Assembly: GCA_943788615.1 (NCBI GenBank)
Contig: CALSQY010000003.1
Span: forward strand, 1 to 64,000
Length of the DNA: 64,000 nt
Direction: 5' to 3'
From: UBA4465 sp002292365
GTDB taxonomy: Bacteria > Bacteroidota > Bacteroidia > Cytophagales > Cyclobacteriaceae
A program made the translations under genes and the position numbers. Below the pieces are notes generated by a model. The model did no database searches and was not told the DNA's origin. It saw nothing but the letters and a program-made list of their open reading frames with translations. How positions within the stretch are numbered: the stretch's first letter is position 1; each line of letters starts with the position of its first letter. Shown here piece by piece: positions 35,115-46,400 of the stretch.

Positions 35115-35235
35115 CCACAAAAAACTCCTAGAGTCACCACACCCTAGGAGTTATACACAAATTAAAAAAAGCTCTTGACCAAAACTTTTTGTCAAAATCA
35201 AAATACTGGACATTGCTTTCATGCCTTTAACTAAA
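35115..35235 (-). repeat. C block downstream of a D copy
   Basis: aactcctag/ctaggagtt hairpin (35123-35152) with U run on the minus strand, then cttgaccaaaactttttgtc and gacattgctttcatgccttt. Here C directly follows the D pseudogene, which shows that C is the D terminator in the parent element. Confidence 0.85.
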
Positions 35236-35254
35236 ACTATGAAGTCACCCTCAC

Positions 35255-35742
35255 CTCAACAACTCATGAAATACCCCTTCTCTAAAACTTCAAAATAAGG
35301 CTCAAACTTCTCCAATATCACCTCTTTAGAGAAACACTCACAAGTACTATTGATCTCATTTAAAACGGATGTATGCATGCCATATTTCAGTACTCCAACC
35401 CTGTAATAATCCTTAGCTTTATCACTTACTTTTAGCTTATATGCGCTCGTTTTTTGTGCGTTCCTTTGACTAGTATAAAGTCATGATCTCCTCGCACGAT
35501 AAAGCCAGTATCCTCTAGTTCTTTAATAGCGAGAATAACCACATTACCAAAAGGATTAAGACCAGATCTACGCTCCATTCCAATGCCATTAGCGATGTCC
35601 GATTCTCTGCTTGAAGAAATCCTGCAGTACTGCAATGGGCTTCAAGGAAGCAATAGATTAACTTGGCTTCTTTGATTAGTTCTTTGAACGTATGGTCATT
35701 CCATTTAAGGGTATCTAATCTCATGTAATTTGTTTCTTGTAA
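35255..35742 (-). pseudogene. D gene, second copy, decayed
   Basis: Codes for MRLDTLKWNDHTFKELIKEA from 35724, with clear identity to 26549-27025 over its full length. Frameshifts occur near 35615 (SAENRTS versus ADESDI) and near 35445. Stop codons follow in every frame. Confidence 0.8.
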
Positions 35743-36046
35743 AATTGCAGAGGAGGAAGGGGAAGGGGTGTTTTCTGAAGTCTTTCGTACAGTGGTTAAA
35801 ACCTATTTTTATTTTAGATTACTTACATACCATGTAATATTTGGTAGGTTTCCCTTTTACTGTTAAGGCTTAATATGATAAATAATCCCGAGGGTATAAA
35901 TAGACAACTTTTATCACTCTTTAACGTGAAATTATTACAACATCTTGGATACGCGCAAGCTACTAGATGAGCATGGGGTGTAAAGGTTGGAGCTATTTAA
36001 GGTATTTAAGAGCTACTATAGGATCTGATTACTCTTACTTTAAAAT
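35743..36046. other. D upstream remnant and empty interval
   Basis: 35745-35900 is a copy of the D upstream region; the rest up to the next gene has no ORF or hairpin that I can support. Confidence 0.5.
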
Positions 36047-36766
36047 CTATCGTTTGGGTAATATGAATATGGGTTGAATGAATTTTACCCAGGCATCATA
36101 ACCTTGCTCGTTTAGATGAGTTTCATCAATTGACAGATCATTTTTAAGTAGCCCATCATCATCTATAAAAATTGAGTAAAGATCAATGAGCTGGTAGAGA
36201 TTTTCATCTTGATTTGCTTTTATGATCTGATTAACGGCCTTGATTTTTTCTTTAAGAACCACTCTTTTATTGGGTAAAATTGTTTGAATATAAATTTTCG
36301 TATTTGGAGAGCCTGCTTTAATCTTTTGGGCAATTTTTAATATGTTTTCCCCAACATATTCGGGCGAGGGATTATCTGGCGTCAGATTCCATAAGTCATT
36401 AATTCCAATCAATAAAAAAACAGTGCGTGGTTTGAAATAAATAAGTTCATCTAATCTAGCTAAAACACCTTCAGTAACGTCTCCTCCAATTCCCCTATTT
36501 TTAATATTTGGCTCATTTAATCTTTCACTCCAATCTTTTCCCCCTGCAGTGATGCTGTTACCCAAAAAAACAATATCTCCAAAATCTAAAGGCTGCTTTT
36601 TGAATTCTTCAATGAGCTTCTTATAATTACCTTTTCCCCAATCATCTTGATACTGAAACACCAAATCTTTTTTAGGATATAAGTAATCTAATTCTGAAGT
36701 ATTTTTCAAAGAATCTTCTTGTGCGAAAGAAATAATTGGAATAAGTAAAAATGCTATTTTTTTCAT
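36047..36766 (-). CDS. SGNH/GDSL hydrolase, secreted
   Basis: 239 residues with short signal peptide MKKIAFLLIPIISFAQ. SGNH blocks: I FLGNSITAGG (Ser), II GIGGD (Gly), III GINDL (Asn), V DETHL (Asp/His). Members are esterases or acetylhydrolases acting on carbohydrates or lipids. Complete catalytic set, so likely active and periplasmic. Confidence 0.9.
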   Translation of the reverse strand: MKKIAFLLIPIISFAQEDSLKNTSELDYLYPKKDLVFQYQDDWGKGNYKKLIEEFKKQPLDFGDIVFLGNSITAGGKDWSERLNEPNIKNRGIGGDVTEGVLARLDELIYFKPRTVFLLIGINDLWNLTPDNPSPEYVGENILKIAQKIKAGSPNTKIYIQTILPNKRVVLKEKIKAVNQIIKANQDENLYQLIDLYSIFIDDDGLLKNDLSIDETHLNEQGYDAWVKFIQPIFILPKR

Positions 36767-36779
36767 TTTATGGTTAATT

Positions 36780-37075
36780 TATTTACAAATCCTTGTCCAA
36801 TTGCCGCTCCTTAAAAGCTAGGAAATTCTGCCTTTAGTAAGGATACTATTAACTGTGTCTTCTCTCAAGGTATTCTCACCCCACAGCCAATGATCGTAAT
36901 TTTGTCATAAAGCTAAAATAAGGAAATTATTTACTACCGATATTATACGTTCGAATTTTCTCAACCGCTTGTGGTAAAATTTTTAGTGCTGCAATGTGCT
37001 TCTAGGAAATAGTAGATCAACTTGGCTTCTTTGGTTAGCTATTTGAAGGTATGGTCGTTTCATTTAAGGGTGAGA
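36780..37075 (-). repeat. I and D remnants
   Basis: 36780-36870 is a degraded copy of the I fragment at 25.8 kb; 36880-36990 shares gctaaaataaggaaattatt with 38.29 kb; 36990-37075 is a piece of the D gene start region. No intact gene. Confidence 0.55.
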
Positions 37076-37088
37076 AGTAGGCTTATTG

Positions 37089-37190
37089 CTAACCAAAACA
37101 AGAGTGGAATAACATAAATGTACAAAACACACTTACAACTAAGATTTCGATAAAGAATGCTTTTCGAAAGGGGTTTTTAAAAGGATTCAT
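37089..37190 (-). CDS. 33-residue membrane peptide
   Basis: Encodes MNPFKNPFRKAFFIEILVVS then VFCTFMLFHSCFG. One hydrophobic helix after a basic N-terminus. It starts 30 bp from an A fragment and is divergent from it, the place occupied by cargo genes elsewhere; that position is the main support. Confidence 0.4.
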   Translation of the reverse strand: MNPFKNPFRKAFFIEILVVSVFCTFMLFHSCFG

Positions 37191-37217
37191 ATTTCAAATT
37201 AAAACTAATCTAAGTTC

Positions 37218-37250
37218 TCCACCCTTAGTGAATTATTCTCATCCGAAGTA
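37218..37250 (+). repeat. A block fragment
   Basis: ccacccttagtgaattattc then tcatccgaagt, cut short before the ATG. Confidence 0.75.
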
Positions 37251-37290
37251 AGCTTTCCTCAATTAACAGGGAAACTCATTCGTTTTCCTG

Positions 37291-38166
37291 TTAATCAAGA
37301 TTTAAAGTATTACACCAATCTATAATCGCTTGTCTGTCCGCATCCGAAATTGAATTATGGTTAAAATCAGTTGCATTTTGAAATGGAGGTGGCATAGTTA
37401 ACTCATCCAAAGGATAATTATCAAAGTGTTGGGTGCATTGAGGTCGGTGACAAGATGTACAAGAGTTCTCAATATTTGTAGTATGTGGTTGATGAAATTC
37501 TTGTCCGATAATAGAATAAGGATTTTTTCCAGTAAATGGTACTAGTAACTCTGATGTGTCAGTAGGATTTCTTATTTGGTCAACAGCTGGTGTATGCAAA
37601 AAGGGACTTGCCATATGACAATTTTGACATTTATCAGCAGCAACAACGCTTGGGTTCATCCAAGCTTCAATATATCCATTCTCACCTGGTTTCGGAGAAT
37701 TATTCGGGTCACCATTGTCAACGATTGAAAAAAAGCAAGTTTCTCCTGTTGACAATTTGTGACCAATCACTCCTAAACCACCATCACGACAAAATGTTAT
37801 AAATACAACATCTGAGTTTTCAGATCCATCCGAATTCAAGCCTTGATAACGACCTACCTTATTTCCTGTTTGACAAGCCATTCCAAAAGCCCATGGATGG
37901 TCACATTCATTTGGATTTGTGCTACCATTACCTTCTTCACCCGATGGAAAAGTTACTGGGATTCCATTTTTTGTTGCTGGTACTTCAATTGCATCTGCGC
38001 AACTGAATTTTGGCAGCGGCCCCAAAACAGCTTCACACTCATATGCATAATCAATTGCTGTTCGTCCTGAATCAATAATATCTTCATCCTTTTCACAGGA
38101 TTCAAGCATTAATGTTATAGAGGTAAATCCGAAAGCTATAAATATCATAAAGTTTCTTTTCTTCAT
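37291..38166 (-). CDS. Multihaem c-type cytochrome lipoprotein
   Basis: Start at ATG 38166 (MKKRNFMIFIAFGF); the frame opens two codons earlier. Lipobox LESC, then ~270 residues with two CxxCH haem sites, CQNCH and CTSCH, and His-rich segments that may supply distal ligands (HQPHTTN). Cys-rich elsewhere (CDHPWAFGMAC). Likely an outer-membrane or periplasmic electron-transfer protein; partner unknown. Confidence 0.8.
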   Translation of the reverse strand: MKKRNFMIFIAFGFTSITLMLESCEKDEDIIDSGRTAIDYAYECEAVLGPLPKFSCADAIEVPATKNGIPVTFPSGEEGNGSTNPNECDHPWAFGMACQTGNKVGRYQGLNSDGSENSDVVFITFCRDGGLGVIGHKLSTGETCFFSIVDNGDPNNSPKPGENGYIEAWMNPSVVAADKCQNCHMASPFLHTPAVDQIRNPTDTSELLVPFTGKNPYSIIGQEFHQPHTTNIENSCTSCHRPQCTQHFDNYPLDELTMPPPFQNATDFNHNSISDADRQAIIDWCNTLNLD

Positions 38167-38280
38167 TCCCATCTAACTTTTTTTGTTTCTTTTTATTGTG
38201 TCTAACTCTTTTTATGATTCTGTTATCTCCTCATAACAAGAACACAATAACTCGTGATTGTACAGGTTTATTGTTCAATT

Positions 38281-38640
38281 AAGGAGTTTATTATAAGGCT
38301 AAAATAAGGAAATTATTTACTACTGATATTACATGTTCGAGTTTTCTCAACCGCTTGAATAAAGCCAGCAGTACTGCAATGTGCTTCAAGAAAACAGTAG
38401 ATCAACTTGGCTTCTTTGGTTAGCTGCTTGAAGGTATGGTCATTCCATTTAAGGGTTTCTAATCTCATGTAATTCGTTTCTTACAAAGTTACAGAGGAGG
38501 TAGGGGAAGGGTTGTTTTGTGAAGTCTTTGGTACAGGGGTTAAAACCTATTTTGATTTTGTATTTATTGGGTACCCTGTGGTATATGGTGGGTTTCCCTT
38601 TTTCTGTTATGGCTTTATATGATGATTAACCCCAACCGCT
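38281..38640 (-). repeat. I, D start and D upstream remnants
   Basis: 38285-38345 matches 36.91-36.97 kb; 38350-38475 is the D 5' end (antisense of LIYCFLEAHCSTAGF); 38490-38640 is the D upstream block. It ends in aaccgctcaaacct, also found just before the virion-like gene at 28.05 kb. Confidence 0.65.
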
Positions 38641-38702
38641 CAAACCTTTTGTTGTTTTAAATATATATACTAATATTGCGCCTGATTTATTTAAATAAAC
38701 CC

Positions 38703-40214
38703 ATGCAAAACTTCAAGAATCTTCTGTTACTAATTATATTTTCTTCAATTTTTATATTAAGCAATTGTGGCGAAGACAATGAGGATCCTGCCGCTGACCA
38801 AACTATAAACAATGGTAATGCTGAAGGCGATTCAACTATAGTATTAGATTTGGATGGTGATGGTGTTCTCGATACGGATGACGCTTGTTTAGACACTCCT
38901 AGCGGAGAAGTAGTAGATGACAATGGCTGTCCTATTACAGATACTGTTACAGAAACGTCACTCCAACAAGAAAATTTCTCTGAATTTTCAATTTCGTTAA
39001 GCGGTTCCCCGCACCCTCTAGCAGGTATTGCCAATGGGGCATATACTAAGCCTCACTCTCCTTATGGAATGGCGCCATTTATTGATTTTGTTGTCAATAC
39101 AGACAATACAATAGATGTTTTGTGGAGAGACGTATTATCACGGAATAAGTTCATATCAAAAATATCATTAGAAACTAAATCTTTAGTAGAAGAAATAAAT
39201 ATTCCGACTAAGATTAATAATCAACAAAGGTTTTTAGGATTCGAATCTCTTGGTAATGATAAATATATTATTGGATATTCAAAAGATAATGAACATGGAG
39301 ATGCGGGTGCTGAAGCATGGTATACTGCTTTCGATAAAACAGGGACTGAGTTATTTTCAACTAGGTTGTGGGGAGAAGAAAAACAAACTAATACATGGTC
39401 AAAAGGTCAGCCCTCTCAGGCAGGTTCTGCTTTGATAAGGTATAGCGAAGAAAATGATTTTATTGTTATTTACCTAGCACACACTATGCTGTGGGATGAT
39501 GGGAATAGACATCAAGCTGGATGGTTAGGTTTTCTTGATGGTAATACAGGTGAAATTTTAGAAAATACTTCCAGAACAAATAGAATAGGGCTGTCGAGGG
39601 ACTGGTTCTTTTCTCACAATTTTGATCAAAGGGGTATAATATCATCTCAGAATACGTTTTATAGTTTGGCACATGGAGATGCATACCCTCGCGCATTAGG
39701 CATTGATGTTTGGTCACATATAAATGGACATGAATATGGCTTTGATTATTATGAAATAAAAAATGGTTCCTTAGGGCAAAATAAGACATTGACTACAACT
39801 GGGGATTTAACAGAATTATCTAACGGAAATGTTGCTATTGTTTATTCAACGGAAGACGATAGGCAGGCAAGAGATCTTAAAATTTCAATTATAGATATGA
39901 ATGAGCCCAAAATAGAACATGAGGTATGGCTTACATCCCTTGACCAACAGTATGTAGGATGGGGGAGTAAAGTAATACAGTATGATGAAGAGCATATTTT
40001 AGTCGGCTGGAACACATTTGATAACAATCAAGGTACAGGTTCCCATTTTATTTTAACACGATTAGATGGTACTCTGACAACAGAGGCTCATAGCCTAGAA
40101 AAAAGTGTACTATATCCAGCGCAATCGTTTAAAAAATCTGCTGATGGAAAGTCTATAATATTTTTGTCTGAAGAGGATGGAGAATTAAAGGTTCATGTAA
40201 TAGATATTAACTAA
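38703..40214 (+). CDS. Large lipoprotein with thrombospondin type-3-like calcium motif
   Basis: Start at ATG 38703 (MQNFKNLLLL). Lipobox LSNC, acidic linker, then DLDGDGVLDTDDACLDTPSG, a thrombospondin type 3-like calcium-binding repeat. The remaining ~400 residues are beta-rich with repeated DxxW/G blocks and may fold as a propeller; no catalytic motif is evident. 503 residues. Surface or outer-membrane anchored. It precedes the giant adhesin gene on the same strand with direct repeat 1 between. Confidence 0.75.
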   Translation: MQNFKNLLLLIIFSSIFILSNCGEDNEDPAADQTINNGNAEGDSTIVLDLDGDGVLDTDDACLDTPSGEVVDDNGCPITDTVTETSLQQENFSEFSISLSGSPHPLAGIANGAYTKPHSPYGMAPFIDFVVNTDNTIDVLWRDVLSRNKFISKISLETKSLVEEINIPTKINNQQRFLGFESLGNDKYIIGYSKDNEHGDAGAEAWYTAFDKTGTELFSTRLWGEEKQTNTWSKGQPSQAGSALIRYSEENDFIVIYLAHTMLWDDGNRHQAGWLGFLDGNTGEILENTSRTNRIGLSRDWFFSHNFDQRGIISSQNTFYSLAHGDAYPRALGIDVWSHINGHEYGFDYYEIKNGSLGQNKTLTTTGDLTELSNGNVAIVYSTEDDRQARDLKISIIDMNEPKIEHEVWLTSLDQQYVGWGSKVIQYDEEHILVGWNTFDNNQGTGSHFILTRLDGTLTTEAHSLEKSVLYPAQSFKKSADGKSIIFLSEEDGELKVHVIDIN

Positions 40215-40215
40215 C

Positions 40216-40405
40216 ACGATCCTAAAAATGATCTCTATTAACTCCAAATAAGGTTTATGAGTTTTTGTACCACATATAGGTATACTTGTATTGGAGTAGT
40301 GCGTTAGTTAGATTATCATTCTGTATATTTAGTGCTACTCATTATTATCTATTTAGATTATTATAACTACAACATTTCAATTATTATTCTACTTTATTTC
40401 TTACT
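40216..40405 (+). repeat. Direct repeat 1 flanking the giant adhesin gene
   Basis: About 190 bp, homologous to 47991-48190: ttaactccaaataaggttta, accacatataggt, then cattattatctatttagatt and aattattattctactttatt. It is the 5' flank and presumably carries the promoter of the 40450 gene. The remaining 44 bp before the ATG are AT-rich. Confidence 0.8.
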
Positions 40406-40449
40406 TTGATAGTACATTTTTTCCTCTTAATTTATAAAATTATTCAACG

Positions 40450-43400
40450 ATGAATCTTGCAAAGCTTATTAATTTTTTCTTTTTGATCTGTTTAATTCCT
40501 GTTTTAGGATTAGCCCAAGGCTTTACAGAGAACGTGATTAGTGATGCTAGTTTTAGGGGCCTCTCAGTTTATGCTGCAGATATAGATGGGGATGGAGATA
40601 TGGATGTGTTAGGAGCGGATGGTTTTAACGATGAGATAGCATGGTTTGAGAATAACGGTTCTGGAAGCTTTTCTGCTAAGAAAGTGATTGGGTCTATTGA
40701 TGCTCCTTATTCAGTCTATTCTGCAGATGTAGATGGGGATGGAGATATGGATGTGTTAGCAGCAGCAGAGTATGCTGATTTAATAGTATGGTATGAGAAC
40801 GATGGTAACGACCCAATAGGCTGGACTAGGAGCACGATTGCTAATCTTGATGGAGCTGTCAAAGTCTACGCTGCAGATGTAGATGGGGATGGAGATATGG
40901 ATGTGATAGCAGGGGCCAAAGGTCCTGCTGGTGGAGTTTCTGGTGCTGATAAAATAGTATTGTATGAGAACGATGGTTCCGGAGGCTTCTCTGTTAAGAC
41001 CGAGATTGATAATAATAGTGATACCTATTCAGTCTATGCTGCACATATAAATAATGATGGACATATGGATGTGTTAGGAGCTTCTGAGGTGAATCCTTCT
41101 AAAATAGCATGGTATGAGAACGATGGTAATGAAACCTTCGTTGAGTATGCGATTGATGCTAGTCTTCCAAATGGTCGTAAATCAGTCTACGCTGCACATA
41201 TAAATAATGATGGACATATGGATGTGTTAGCAAGTTCTTATGCGGATAATACGATAGTATGGTATGAGAACGATGGTTCCACCCCAATAGTCTGGACTAA
41301 GCGTACGATTGATAATGCTTTTAGTGGTCCTTGGTCAGTCTACGCTGCAGATATAGATGGGGATGGAGATATGGATGTGTTAGGAGCAGCAATAGGTGCT
41401 GATGAAATAGCATGGTATGAGAACAATGGTTCCGGAACCTTCTCTGCTAAGCAATTGATTGGGTCTAGTTTTGATGGTTATGCAGTCTACGCTTCCGATT
41501 CATCAGATTTTGATGGGGATGGAGAATTGGATGTATTAGGAGGTGCTAATGCTGAGGGTATATCATGGTTTGAATCACCTGGTTTTGCGCCAACGATCAG
41601 TAGTGTCAGTTTGAATGCTGCAAACACAGAGCTTACCGTAACCTTTTCAGAGGATGTTTATAATACGAATGGAGGTTCAGGAGATTTAGAAGTAGCTGAC
41701 TTTGCTTTATCGATCAGTGGTGGAGCAGCCGGTGTTAACGCAACTCCTGGAAGCATAACGAAAACAGCTCAGAACATCTGGGTATTAGGTGTGACTATAA
41801 CAGGAACTGCCAATGGTTCTGAGACGCTTACTGTTGTTCCTGCTGCGAGTACTGCGATATATGATAAAGCAGGAAATGCAGCATCAACTACTCAATCAAA
41901 TAATACGGCAAGTTTAACAGAGAAGATATTACCTACGATCACGAATGTCACCTCAACAACGAGCGATGGATCTTATAAGCAAGGTGAAACCATTGCTATC
42001 ACAGTGGTATTCAGTGAGGTAGTAAATGTTACGGGTACTCCTCAGCTCACATTAAATAACGTTAGCGGCGGTAGCAATCCTGTAGTGAATTACAGCACTG
42101 GTACGGGCAGCAACACGTTAACTTTTAATTACACGGTTGGTTCGGGAGAAACATCAAATGATCTAGATTATGTTGCCACTAATTCCTTGGGATTAAACAG
42201 TGGTACAATTAAAGATGCGGCACTAAATGATGCAACCTTGACTTTGGCGAGTCCCGGAGCTGCTAATTCTTTGGGAGCCAATAAAGCATTGATTGTTGAT
42301 ACTAGTGTACCTACGATCAGTAGTGTTAGTTTGAATGCTGCAAACACAGAGCTTACCGTAACCTTTGCAGAGGATGTGTATAATACGAATGGAGGTTCAG
42401 GAGATTTAGAAGTAGCTGACTTTGCTTTATCGATCAGTGGTGGAGCAGCCGGTGTTAACGCAACTCCTGCAAGCATAGCTAAAGCAGCTCAGAATATCTG
42501 GGTATTAGGTTTGACTCTAACTGGGGGGACTGCCAATGGTGGTGAGACGCTTACTGTTGTTCCTGCTGCGAGTACTGCGATATATGATAAAGCAGGAAAT
42601 GCAGCATCAACTTCTCAATCAAATAATACGGCAAGTTTAACAGAGAAGGTACTACCTACGATCAGTAGTGTTAGTTTGAATGCTGCAAACTCAGAGCTTA
42701 CCGTAACCTTTTCAGAGGATGTGTATAATACGAATGGAGGTTCAGGAAATTTAGAAGTAGCTGACTTTGCTTTATCGATCAGTGGTGGAGCAGCCGGGGT
42801 TAACGCAACTCCTGCAAGCATAACGAAAACAGCTCAGAACATCTGGGTATTAGGTGTGACCATAACAGGGACTGCCAATGGTTCTGAGACGCTTACTGTT
42901 GTTCCTGCTGCGGGTACTGCGATGTATGATGCGTCAGGTAACGCGGCATCAACTACTCAATCAAATAATACGGCAAGCTTAACAGAGAAGATATTGCCTA
43001 CGATTGCTTTAAGTAGCGATGCTGCGAATCTGAAAGCAGGGGAAACAGCCACCATTACCTTTACCATCTCGGAGTCGGTCAGTGACTTTGTTATTGGAGA
43101 TATTACGGTCTCTGGAGGTACCCTTGGTTCTTTTGCAGGATCAGGCACAAGTTACACAGTTATATTTACCCCTACGGCCAGCAGTACAGCTAATGGAGTG
43201 ATCAGTGTGGCCGATACTAAATTCACCGATGCTGCAGGCAATACCAATGCAGATAGTGGTGATGCTAACAATACAGCTACCATTAGCGTAGATACGGTAT
43301 TGCCTACGATCACAGGAGTTACCTCCACAACAGCAAATGGCTCTTATAAACAAGGAGATGTCATACCAATAATAGTGGGTTTTAATGAAGTAGTCAATGT

Positions 43401-46400
43401 TACAGGGACTCTTCAGCTTACCCTAGAAACAGGAAGCAGCGATGCTGTTGTGAATTACAGCAGCGGTACTGGAACTAATAACCTCACTTTTAATTATACT
43501 GTGGCCTCAGATCATAGTAGTTCAGATCTTGATTATGTCGCTGTGAGTTCCTTAGCATTATCAGCTCCCAATCCGGGTACTCCTGTTTATGAAGATACCT
43601 CAGGAGATGCAGAGGCTATTACAGTAAGTGGTAATTATGCTTATGTAGCGGATGGGACTTCTGGTCTTGCCATTATAGATATTTCAGATCCAACAAACCC
43701 AGGCACTCCAGTATATAAGGCAACAAGCTATAAGGCTAAAAGTGTTGCTGTAAGCGGTAACTATGCCTACGTTATTGATCAATTTTCAGGTCTGGCAATC
43801 ATAGATATTTCAGATCCAACAAACCCAGGCTCTCCTTCATATACTGCCACCAATGCAAATTCGGGAACTGCGCTTGCTGTTGCTGTTAGTGGTAATTATG
43901 CATATGTCGCTGCTAGTTATGCAGGTTTGGTAATTATAAACATTTCAGATCCAACGAGTCCCGGAACTCCTAATTATTATGACACGAATGGAATGGCATT
44001 TGGAGTAACAGTAAGTGGTAATTATGCTTATGTAGCCGATCGTGCTACAGGTCTTGCAATCTTTGATATTTCAAATCCAGCTAGTCCTGGCACCCCAATT
44101 TACGTAGATACCAATGGTGAGGCTAGAGGTGTTGCTATCAGTGGTAATTATGCTTATGTAGCAGATAAAGATGCAGGACTTGCTATTATTGACATTTCAG
44201 ATCCAACAAGTCCAGGAACACCAGTATATGTAGATACTAACGGAGAGGCAAAAAACGTTTATGTTCAAGGTAATTATGCATATGTAGCGGATAAAGATGC
44301 CGGTCTTGCTATTATTGATATTTCAGATCCAACAAATCCAGGAAACCCAATATATGAAAGTACTACAGGGGAAGCAAATGCAACAACTGTTGAAGGTAAT
44401 TATACTTACTTAGCTGATAAGGCATCAGGTCTTGCTATTATTCCCAATAACGTTAGTACCATAAAAGATGCTGCTTTAAATTCAGCTAGCTTGACTTTGG
44501 CCAGTCCAGGAGCTACAAACTCCCTAGGAGCTAATAAAACAATTGTGGTTGATGGTACCAAACCCACTATCACGGGCGTCACCTCAACTACGAGTAATGG
44601 TTCTTATAAGCAAGGAGATGTAATTGCAGTCAATATAGAATTTAGCGAAGTAGTGAATGTCACAGGTACTCCACAATTAACTTTAGAAACAGGAAGCAGC
44701 GATGCTGTAGTTGACTATAGCAGTGGCTCAGGTAGTAATACTTTGACCTTTAATTATACGGTTGCCTCAAGTCATAGCAGTGCAGATTTAGATTATTTAG
44801 CGACTAGTTCATTAGCATTAAACAGTGGCACTATTAAAGACGCTGCTCTTAACGATGCAACATTAACCTTGGCGAGTCCAGGAACGACTAACTCTTTAGG
44901 AGCAAATAAAGCATTGATTATTGATACTACCGTTCCGACTGTCACAGCAGTCACCTCCACAGCAGCAAATGATTCTTACAAGCAAGGAGATCTAATAGCG
45001 ATCACGGTAGAATTTAGTGAAGTGGTCAATGTCACAGGTACTCCACAATTAACTTTAGAAACAGGAAGTAGCGATGCTGTAGTCAATTACAGCAGCGGTA
45101 CGGGAACTAATACCCTCACCTTTAACTATACCGTCGCCTCAGATCACACGACTTCAGATTTAGATTATGTAGCCACTAGTTCATTAGCATTAAACAGTGG
45201 TACTATTAAAGACGCTGCTCTTAATGCTGCAACATTAACTTTGGCTAGTCCTGGGGCATCAAATTCCCTGAGTGCCAATAAAGATATTCTAGTAGATGGC
45301 ACAGCACCTACAGTGACGGGCGTCACCTCAACTATATCTAATGGAACTTATTCATCGGGTGATGTCATTCCAATCACTATAGCTTTTAGTGAGATAGTAA
45401 ATGTCACGGGTACTCCACAGCTTACTCTTGAAACTGGAAACAGTGATGCAGTAGTTAATTATAGTAGTGGTACAGGAACTAATACCCTCACCTTCAATTA
45501 TACTGTGTCCTTAGATCATACTACCTCAGATTTAGATTATATGGCAACAAATTCTCTAGCATTAAATAGCGGTACAATTAAGGATGAAGTAGGAAATATT
45601 TCAATACTTTCTCTTCCTAGTCCCGGAGCATCAAATTCTCTAGGAGCAAATAAAGCAATTGTAATAGAAAGTACCGTTGCTATAGTGGCAGATGTTAGCT
45701 CAACTGCTTCTAATGGATTCTATAAAGTGGGGAATGTCATCCCCATTACTGTAGAATTTAGTGAGCTAGTAAATGTTACAGGTACTCCACAGCTCAGTTT
45801 AAAGACTAAGGAAAATGGAACGACTGCAGGAGATGGACAAGCATCAGTATGGACAGGAAGCTCAAAGATATTTACCAAAGGGAATAATACGAATCCAACA
45901 ATAGAATCCAATCAAGATCGAATAACTGATAAAGTATGGATCACAAGGGCTAACAACGAAGGGGGTCAAATTTATAATACTGTATCAGAGTCTGCATCTA
46001 ATAAAAATATTAGCCCATCGGGAACAGAATGGGCAGAAGGTGAGATTTCAAATTATGCATCTTTAAATTATAAATCCTTTAGATCTGCAACTGGCAAACC
46101 AAAAAATGCTGTTGGGAAAAATTACGTAGTACACCTTATCGAAGAAAATATTTACCTATCCCTGAGGTTTATTTCCTGGTCTGGAGGCAAGTTGGGTGGC
46201 TTTAGTTATGAAAGAAGTACCAATAATACTAGTACTAACGAAACCAGATTGGACTACACCACTGGAAGTGGAACTAATACCCTCACCTTCAACTATACCG
46301 TGGCTTCAGACCATACCACCTCAGATCTAGATTATGTAGCCACAAGTTCCTTGACCTTAAACGGTGGTACAATTAAGGATGCAGAAGGAAACGCTGCAAC

